From: Bartonella raoultii
GTDB taxonomy: Bacteria; Pseudomonadota; Alphaproteobacteria; Rhizobiales; Rhizobiaceae
Direction of reading: 5' to 3'
Length of the DNA stretch: 64,000 nucleotides
Assembly: GCF_019659805.1 (NCBI RefSeq)
Contig: NZ_JAIFRO010000005.1
Coordinates: 12,543-76,542 of the forward strand
In this document: positions 54,845-64,000 of the stretch, one piece after another
Layout: every line of letters starts with the position of its first letter
Position numbering within the stretch: the first letter of the stretch is position 1
Made by a program: the position numbers and the translations under genes
Notes under the pieces: generated by a model
The model's input: the letters and a program-made list of their open reading frames with translations, nothing else
The model's database searches: none
What the model was told of the DNA's origin: nothing

Positions 54845-55641
54845 TCGAAGCAAAGCATATTTGTGTTCAGCGCGGAAAAAAACAGATTCTTAACCATATT
54901 AATCTTCAAGCAAAAAGTGGCGATTTCACAGTTATTATTGGTCCTAATGGATCTGGAAAGAGTACTTTCATTAAAGCATTGAGTGGAGAGATCCCCTACA
55001 GTGGGAAAATAACTTTAAATGGTTATGATGTGCGTCAAACCAAAACTTATGAAATGGCAAAAATGCGTGCAGTACTACCACAATCAACAGTACTCGTATT
55101 TCCGTTTTTAGTTCATGAAGTGGTTGCCCTTGGTCTTTCTGTAAACAAACATACCATTGATAAAACTGAGTTGCAGAATCTTACACAAAAGGCTTTAGAA
55201 CGCGTTGGTCTTACCGATTATAGCGATCGATATTATCACCAACTATCAGGAGGAGAACAAGCTAGAGTGCAACTTGCTCGCGTACTTTGTCAAATTTGGG
55301 AACCCATTTATTGTGAAATTCCTCGCTGGATGATATTAGATGAGCCTATTGCAAGCCTCGATATTCAACACCAAATTGTCGTTATGGATATTGCTAGAAA
55401 TTTTGCCCATCGTGGTGGTGGTGTTCTTGCTGTTCTTCATGATCTCAATCTTGCCGCACATTATGCAGATAAGATGATATTACTAAAACAGGGAGAAATT
55501 TATTGCAAGGGAAATGCCTCTCATGTTTTGACTACAAAGAATCTCCGTGATGTTTATCATTGTTCCTTAGTCGTTTCTGAGTTACCTAAAACAGATGTAC
55601 CATTTATACTTCCTCAAACAGCATCTTACTTAAAACAATGA
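54841..55641 (+). CDS. hmuV: Haem ABC transporter ATP-binding protein HmuV
   Basis: A 266-residue ATPase for haem import. Walker A GPNGSGKST, signature LSGGEQARVQLARVL, Walker B RWMILDEPIASLD and the switch His in AVLHDLNLAAHYADKM. The Gln loop is LPQSTVLVFPFLVHEVV. The frame begins earlier at 54805 inside hutC, but the ATG at 54841 overlaps the stop in the usual way. Last gene of the haem operon. Confidence 0.95.
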   Translation: MIEAKHICVQRGKKQILNHINLQAKSGDFTVIIGPNGSGKSTFIKALSGEIPYSGKITLNGYDVRQTKTYEMAKMRAVLPQSTVLVFPFLVHEVVALGLSVNKHTIDKTELQNLTQKALERVGLTDYSDRYYHQLSGGEQARVQLARVLCQIWEPIYCEIPRWMILDEPIASLDIQHQIVVMDIARNFAHRGGGVLAVLHDLNLAAHYADKMILLKQGEIYCKGNASHVLTTKNLRDVYHCSLVVSELPKTDVPFILPQTASYLKQ

Positions 55642-59087
<3,446 letters not shown>

Positions 59088-59090
59088 GGC

Positions 59091-59288
59091 ATGCAAATAT
59101 TTGTCAATGGTGAAAAAATTCAAACGGAAGTTACTTCTCTTGATCTTTTGCTAAAAGAGTTAGGTTATGAAGAAAATTGGCTTGCCACTGCTGTGAATGC
59201 TGAAGTTGTTCCTATAAATGCACGAAGCCAATTTATCTTGCATGAAGGAGATAAAATTGAAATTTTAAGCCCAATGCAAGGAGGATAA
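59091..59288 (+). CDS. thiS: Sulfur carrier protein ThiS
   Basis: A 65-residue ubiquitin-fold carrier that brings sulfur as a C-terminal thiocarboxylate to ThiG. It starts [21 protein letters not shown] and ends in the required Gly-Gly (SPMQGG). It sits between thiO and thiG, separated by three and four bases. The activating ThiF is not encoded in the operon. Confidence 0.96.
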   Translation: MQIFVNGEKIQTEVTSLDLLLKELGYEENWLATAVNAEVVPINARSQFILHEGDKIEILSPMQGG

Positions 59289-59292
59289 AACA

Positions 59293-60063
59293 ATGCTGAA
59301 TCTCTATGGGCGTAAATTCTCTTCTCGTCTTATGTTAGGTACAGCGCAATATCCTGCACCCATTATCCTTCGTGATGCTATTTGTAAATCTGCTACAGAA
59401 ATTGTAACTGTTTCATTGCGTCGAGAAACTGCAGGGAGTAAACAGAGCGGACAATTTTGGCAATTTCTTCAAAAACTGGATATAACAGTACTTCCCAATA
59501 CCGCAGGTTGTTATACTGTAAAAGAAGCTGTTACAACAGCAAAACTTGCACGAGATCTCTTTAAAACATCTTGGATTAAACTCGAAGTTATAGGTAATCC
59601 CGATACTTTACAACCAAATGTTTTTTCCCTCATCGAAGCAGCACAAATTTTAAACAGTGAAGGTTTCAAAATTTTTGCTTATACAACCGATGATCTCATT
59701 GTTGCTGAAAAGCTTTTCGATGTGGGATGTCAAGTTATTATGCCTTGGTGTGCTCCTATTGGATCTGCTAAAGGCCCTCATAATACTGATGGATTGCGTT
59801 CTATTCGTGCTTACCTTCCTGATGCAACTCTTGTGATTGATGCTGGTATTGGACGCCCATCACACGCTACGATTGCTATGGAACTGGGTTATGATGCAGT
59901 CCTTCTTAACACTGCAGTTGCAAAAGCAGGTGACCCTGTGTTAATGGCTGAAGCCTTTTCTAAAGCTGTTCAAGCAGGGCGTATGGCATATAAAGCAGGA
60001 ATTCTTGAAGCGCGTAATGTAGCAGTCCCTTCAACGCCGGTCATTGGAAAAGCTGTATTTTGA
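59293..60063 (+). CDS. thiG: Thiazole synthase ThiG
   Basis: Forms the thiazole ring from deoxyxylulose phosphate, the glycine imine and ThiS thiocarboxylate. 256-residue TIM barrel with [10 protein letters not shown] at the start, the Schiff-base Lys in [17 protein letters not shown] and [16 protein letters not shown]. In most ThiG proteins the last reads MPLGSPIGSG; here Leu-Gly is Trp-Cys. It overlaps thiE by one base. Confidence 0.95.
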   Translation: MLNLYGRKFSSRLMLGTAQYPAPIILRDAICKSATEIVTVSLRRETAGSKQSGQFWQFLQKLDITVLPNTAGCYTVKEAVTTAKLARDLFKTSWIKLEVIGNPDTLQPNVFSLIEAAQILNSEGFKIFAYTTDDLIVAEKLFDVGCQVIMPWCAPIGSAKGPHNTDGLRSIRAYLPDATLVIDAGIGRPSHATIAMELGYDAVLLNTAVAKAGDPVLMAEAFSKAVQAGRMAYKAGILEARNVAVPSTPVIGKAVF

Positions 60064-60668
60064 TGAAATTGGATCCATTTTACCTCATTGTTGACAATGC
60101 TGACTGGATTGAACGTTTGGTTCCTCTTGGTGTTAAACTTATACAATTGCGTATAAAAAACGAAGATCTTAAGACAGTTAGCAAACATATCAAGCGCGCA
60201 AAAAAACTATGCGCGAAATGGGGTGTACAATTAATTATTAATGATCATTGGAAAATCGCAATTGATGAAAAATGCAATTTTATTCATCTTGGACAAGAAG
60301 ATCTGAGGCATGCTGATCTTCATGCAATTCGTAAAAACGGTATCAGATTTGGTCTTAGCACACATGATGAACATGAATTGGATACCGCACTCTCTGTTCA
60401 TCCTGACTATATCGCGCTCGGTCCTATTTATCCGACAATTTTAAAAAAAATGAAATGGAAACCTCAAGGATTAGAAAAAATTAAACAATGGAAAAAACGA
60501 ATTGGTACCTTACCTCTAGTTGGCATTGGTGGACTGACGCCAGAACGCGCAATTGAAGTATTAACAGTAGGCGCCAATAGTGCTGCTGTTGTAACGGATA
60601 TTATGCTTCATAAAAAACCTGAAGAGCGTGTACAACAATGGATAAAGGTAACAAATGCATGGCGTTAA
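60063..60668 (+). CDS. thiE: Thiamine-phosphate synthase ThiE
   Basis: Joins the pyrimidine and thiazole phosphates. 201 residues. LIVDNADWIERLVPLGVKLIQLRIKN replaces the usual YLVTD start, LIINDHWKIAIDEKCNFIHLGQEDLRHA holds the metal Asp region, and LSTHDEHELDTALSVHPDYIALGPIYPT and GIGGLTPERA the phosphate sites. The ATG at 60063 is fused to the thiG stop. Ends inside the start of thiD. Confidence 0.93.
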   Translation: MKLDPFYLIVDNADWIERLVPLGVKLIQLRIKNEDLKTVSKHIKRAKKLCAKWGVQLIINDHWKIAIDEKCNFIHLGQEDLRHADLHAIRKNGIRFGLSTHDEHELDTALSVHPDYIALGPIYPTILKKMKWKPQGLEKIKQWKKRIGTLPLVGIGGLTPERAIEVLTVGANSAAVVTDIMLHKKPEERVQQWIKVTNAWR

Positions 60669-61417
60669 TGCCTTCAATTCTTATTGTTGCTGGTACAGAC
60701 CCAACAGGAGGTGCTGGTATTGTTCGAGATATAGAAACAGCTGCTCATTTTCACATAAAAGCAAATTTAGCCATCACCTGCGTTAATGTACAAGATGATA
60801 ATCATGTCGCTGAAATTACCCCAATGAGTGAAAAACTTATCATCAAACAAATGCGCGTTGCCTTAGAAGCCAATCCAATAAGCGCAATAAAAATTGGTAT
60901 GACAGGTAGTCAAGGAATTATAGAAGGAATTTGTCATGTATTAGAAGACTATCCCCATATTCCTGTTATTCTTGATCCTGTACTGATCGCTTCATCAGGG
61001 GGTAAACTAACCGTAGAAACAATCAGAGAAATTATGCTCAACAAACTTCTCCCTCACATTGACCTTTTAACACCTAATAAAGAAGAACTTGCTCTTCTCA
61101 GCCAAAGTCCATTAGCATCTCATCATAACCACGCAATACAACAAGCCCAAAAACTGTTGTCATTTGGTCCACGTTTTATATTGATAAAAGGTGGACATGA
61201 AAATGGTCCTCTTGCGATTGATAGCCTCATTAACAAAAATGAAATCATCAATATTTCCGCACCACGCTTAACTGGAACAATGCGTGGAACAGGTTGCATC
61301 CTCTCTAGTGCTATTGCAGCACATTTAGCATTGAATGAGCCAATTATTGAAGCTGTAAAAAAAGCAAAAGCATATACCCATACATTGCTTTTAAAGCATT
61401 GTAAAAAAAAGCGTTAA
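60659..61417 (+). CDS. thiD: Hydroxymethylpyrimidine (phosphate) kinase ThiD
   Basis: Phosphorylates the pyrimidine precursor. Ribokinase-fold protein, about 252 residues. Near the start IVAGTDPTGGAGIVRDIETA is the HMP-binding signature; VILDPVLIASSGGKL, LLTPNKEELALLS and the anion-hole Cys in GTMRGTGCILSSAIAAHLA follow. An aaagg site favours the ATG at 60659; the ATG at 60668, overlapping the thiE stop, is an alternative. Last gene of the thiamine operon. Confidence 0.94.
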   Translation: MALMPSILIVAGTDPTGGAGIVRDIETAAHFHIKANLAITCVNVQDDNHVAEITPMSEKLIIKQMRVALEANPISAIKIGMTGSQGIIEGICHVLEDYPHIPVILDPVLIASSGGKLTVETIREIMLNKLLPHIDLLTPNKEELALLSQSPLASHHNHAIQQAQKLLSFGPRFILIKGGHENGPLAIDSLINKNEIINISAPRLTGTMRGTGCILSSAIAAHLALNEPIIEAVKKAKAYTHTLLLKHCKKKR

Positions 61418-61562
61418 TTCACACTATCTGTTTCTTAATGCCATGCTTTGGTATTTTAATTAAGAGAGATGCGCAACAAAGTATCACAAAGCTTGAAGAA
61501 TAGTTTTATCTGGTCTATTCATTAAAGGGTATGGTGATAATAAAAAGATAATGTAAAACTAA

Positions 61563-62378
61563 ATGCAGTACACAATCTCATATGAAGAACTTTTAAACTT
61601 TTATAAAGAAAGTGGTGCTGATGCTGTTGTGACCAATACGCCCATTAATCATTTTCATCAAGCATCTATTCCAGAAAAAAAATTAAAACAGACCATTGTC
61701 ATTCCCCACTCTCAACAAGCGCACTCAACTGTAAAAGCACAACCCTCTTCATTACAGAACGCCAATACCACTCAATATGTACTTTCGGCTATAGAAATAG
61801 CAAAAAAAGCACGCACACTTGACGAATTAAAATCTGCCCTTCTCGCTTTTAATGGTTGCTCATTAAAATTAACAGCAAAAAATACTTGTTTTGCAGATGG
61901 AAAAGCTGGAAGCCCACTTATGCTCATCGGAGAAGCACCAGGGCGTGAAGAAGATATACAAGGTATTCCCTTTGTTGGAAAAGCGGGTATACTGCTCAAT
62001 AAAATACTTGCTTCTATCGGTCTTACAAGACAAGATGTCTATATAACCAATACTATACCATGGCGCCCACCAGGAAATCGTACACCAACCCCAAGAGAGA
62101 TTGCCTTATGCCGTCCTTTTGTTGAACGGCATATTCAATTGGCTACCCCTCGGGTGATTATTGCATTAGGTGGTGTTGCGGCACAATTTCTTACCAAAAC
62201 GCAAAATGGAATTATCCGAACAAGAGGGAAATGGCTTACCTATATAGGAGAAGATGAAGCTAAAATACCTGTTATGCCAACCTTTCACCCTGCTTATCTT
62301 TTGCGAACGCCCAGCCAAAAGAAACTCACATGGATGGATTTTCTAGAAGTTAAAAACCATTTAAATAACCTCTCGTAA
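61563..62378 (+). CDS. Uracil-DNA glycosylase, family 4-like
   Basis: A 271-residue glycosylase-like protein. The catalytic region LMLIGEAPGREEDIQGIPFVGKAGILLNKIL, then TNTIPWRPPGNRTPTPREI and FHPAYLLR, is of family 4 type. A hydrophilic N-terminal part of about 100 residues precedes it, a form I associate with rhizobial homologues. Only three Cys residues are present (in NGCSLK, NTCFADG and ALCRPF), and the usual Cys-X2-Cys is absent, so a standard four-Cys iron-sulfur cluster is doubtful. Confidence 0.85.
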   Translation: MQYTISYEELLNFYKESGADAVVTNTPINHFHQASIPEKKLKQTIVIPHSQQAHSTVKAQPSSLQNANTTQYVLSAIEIAKKARTLDELKSALLAFNGCSLKLTAKNTCFADGKAGSPLMLIGEAPGREEDIQGIPFVGKAGILLNKILASIGLTRQDVYITNTIPWRPPGNRTPTPREIALCRPFVERHIQLATPRVIIALGGVAAQFLTKTQNGIIRTRGKWLTYIGEDEAKIPVMPTFHPAYLLRTPSQKKLTWMDFLEVKNHLNNLS

Positions 62379-62455
62379 TTTCTTCATCTCTCTCATCATA
62401 GAATAGAAATATTTTAAAATTATTCACACTTTTTAAATTATAGCTAGAGAAAATT

Positions 62456-64000
62456 ATGACACAATCTGCAACACCTATTTACCGCTTAGAAGATTACCAA
62501 CCAACCCCCTACACCATTCCTAAAACACAGCTTCACTTTTGTCTGGAACCAACAAAAACTTACGTGACAGCGACATTATTCATTGAAAAACGTCAAAACA
62601 CACAAGAAAAAATACCTCTTATACTTTCTGGTGATGATCTTACTCTCATTTCTATTGCTCTTAATGGCAAAACATTAGACAAAAGTGCTTATAATGTGAC
62701 TCCTTCACATTTAGAGATCATAACGCCTCCAACAACTCCTTTCACATTGCAGCTCGTCACACAACTCAATCCTGAAAGCAATCGCCAACTTATGGGACTT
62801 TATCTTTCAAATGGTGTTTATTGTACACAATGCGAAGCGGAGGGATTTCGTCGTATTACTTATTTTTATGATCGTCCAGATGTTCTTTCTACCTATATGG
62901 TAAAAATTGAAGCAGATTTGCAAACAATCCCGATCTTGCTTTCCAATGGAAATCTTGTAGAAACAGGAACTCTTCAAGGCAATCGCCATTTTGCTATTTG
63001 GGAAGATCCTTATCCAAAACCATCTTATCTCTTTGCTCTTGTAGGTGGAAATCTAGATAAATTAGAAGACCATTTCATTACCACATCTGGTCGACGCATT
63101 AAACTTGGCCTTTATGTAGAAAAAGGAAAAACCAAACGAGCACTTTATGCAATGGACGCACTTAAACGTGCTATGCATTGGGATGAACAACATTTCGGTC
63201 GTGAATATGATCTTGATATTTTTAATATTGTAGCTGTTTCTGACTTTAATATGGGTGCAATGGAAAACAAAGGTCTAAACATCTTTAATGATAAATATGT
63301 TCTTGTAGATCCTAAAACAGCGACAGACAATGATTATAGAAATGTTGAACGTATCATTGCACATGAATATTTCCATAATTGGAGTGGCAATCGTATTACT
63401 TGTCGTGATTGGTTTCAACTTTGTTTAAAAGAAGGTTTAACTGTTTACCGTGATCAAGAATTTTCCTCGGATCAAAATATACGTAGTCTACAAAGAATTA
63501 ATAATATAAAAACACTGAAGTCTACACAATTTACTGAAGATGCTGGTCCACTTGCTCATCCTGTACGTCCACGCCAATATAGCCAAATTAACAACTTTTA
63601 CACTACAACCATTTATGAAAAAGGTGCAGAAATTGTTCGCATGGTACGTACTATTTTAGGTGCTACTCTCTTTCGAAAAGGGATGGATCTTTATTTTCAA
63701 CGTCATGATGGACAAGCTTGTACAATTGAAGATTTTATAGCCTGTTTTGCTGAAGTCTCTCATCAAGACTTCTCACAATTTATGTTGTGGTATGAACAAG
63801 CCGGAACACCTCACGTAGAAATTAACCACCATTATAGTGATGGTATTTTAACAATTCATGCAAAACAACATATTCCTGAAACACCGCAACAAAACAAAAA
63901 AAAGCCGATGTTTATCCCTATCGCATTTGGCTTGTTAGGACAAAATGGAGAATCCCTTACCTATAAAGCTGATGCCAATATTCAATCAGATATTATGCTT
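62456..64000 (+). CDS. pepN: Aminopeptidase N (partial, runs off the right edge)
   Basis: A zinc metallopeptidase of the M1 family, here with 515 codons visible of a usual length near 870. It begins MTQSATPIYRLEDYQPTPY, like other bacterial PepN. The substrate-binding GAMEN motif is at about residues 267-271, and the zinc site His-Glu-X2-His in IAHEYFHNWSGNRIT at about 302-306, with the third ligand Glu in LKEGLTVYRDQEF. The C-terminal helical domain lies outside the window. Confidence 0.95.
   Translation, partial: MTQSATPIYRLEDYQPTPYTIPKTQLHFCLEPTKTYVTATLFIEKRQNTQEKIPLILSGDDLTLISIALNGKTLDKSAYNVTPSHLEIITPPTTPFTLQLVTQLNPESNRQLMGLYLSNGVYCTQCEAEGFRRITYFYDRPDVLSTYMVKIEADLQTIPILLSNGNLVETGTLQGNRHFAIWEDPYPKPSYLFALVGGNLDKLEDHFITTSGRRIKLGLYVEKGKTKRALYAMDALKRAMHWDEQHFGREYDLDIFNIVAVSDFNMGAMENKGLNIFNDKYVLVDPKTATDNDYRNVERIIAHEYFHNWSGNRITCRDWFQLCLKEGLTVYRDQEFSSDQNIRSLQRINNIKTLKSTQFTEDAGPLAHPVRPRQYSQINNFYTTTIYEKGAEIVRMVRTILGATLFRKGMDLYFQRHDGQACTIEDFIACFAEVSHQDFSQFMLWYEQAGTPHVEINHHYSDGILTIHAKQHIPETPQQNKKKPMFIPIAFGLLGQNGESLTYKADANIQSDIML

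Overview
The window reads as a chromosomal segment of a low-GC alphaproteobacterium of the order Hyphomicrobiales (Rhizobiales), most likely Bartonella. The reasons are the AT-rich coding sequence, the alphaproteobacterial order rpoZ-rsh-pyrE-DUF2062-acpS-lepB-rnc-era-recO, and a complete haem-uptake locus (tonB divergent from hutA-hemS-hutB-hutC-hmuV) of the kind known from Bartonella. I cannot name the species. I see no tRNA, rRNA, CRISPR array or insertion sequence.

Positions 1 to about 13,940 are one end of a prophage. The leftmost gene, the terminase large subunit, runs off the window, so the structural genes lie outside it. Reading leftward (minus strand) are the terminase subunits, an SSB, a YdcK-like beta-helix protein, a Rha/KilAC regulator, replication-initiation-type proteins, a RuvC-like resolvase, a nucleotide diphosphohydrolase and a small XRE repressor. 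Reading rightward from the immunity region are a second XRE regulator, an unknown early gene, antirepressor remnants, a Bet/YqaJ-exonuclease recombination pair and a tyrosine integrase at the right end. Intergenic DNA here is unusually structured. There are three tandem promoter-hairpin-terminator units (3069-3692), a promoter-hairpin-terminator unit before the small terminase gene (1225-1331), a 34-bp GC-rich linker repeated at two gene boundaries, and shared operators over the immunity promoters.

From 14,000 onward the window is core chromosome. It holds a PAP2 phosphatase; the rpsF-rpsR-DUF2232-rplI ribosomal cluster with a structured rpsF leader; dnaB, radA, cvpA, purF and an SDR gene; phospholipid genes pssA and psd; an Atm1-type ABC exporter; a DUF421 protein; cysS; a dihydroorotase; ygfZ; an HD hydrolase; panBC; the recO-era-rnc-lepB-acpS block; pyrE; the single long RelA/SpoT homologue; rpoZ; two uracil-DNA glycosylase-like genes; smpB; dapA; and a soluble lytic transglycosylase.

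Positions 48,306-55,641 encode haem import: TonB energises the outer-membrane receptor HutA, HutB carries haem across the periplasm, HutC/HmuV import it and HemS handles it in the cytoplasm. Positions 56,302-61,417 hold a tight thiamine operon, thiC-thiO-thiS-thiG-thiE-thiD, with overlapping or nearly touching genes. Unlike the classical rhizobial thiC, I find no THI-box riboswitch in front of it. The window ends inside an aminopeptidase N gene.

The features I would look at first are the three-unit small-RNA-like array and the 72-nt candidate RNA before terS. Both are read directly from the sequence, but their expression and function are inference.
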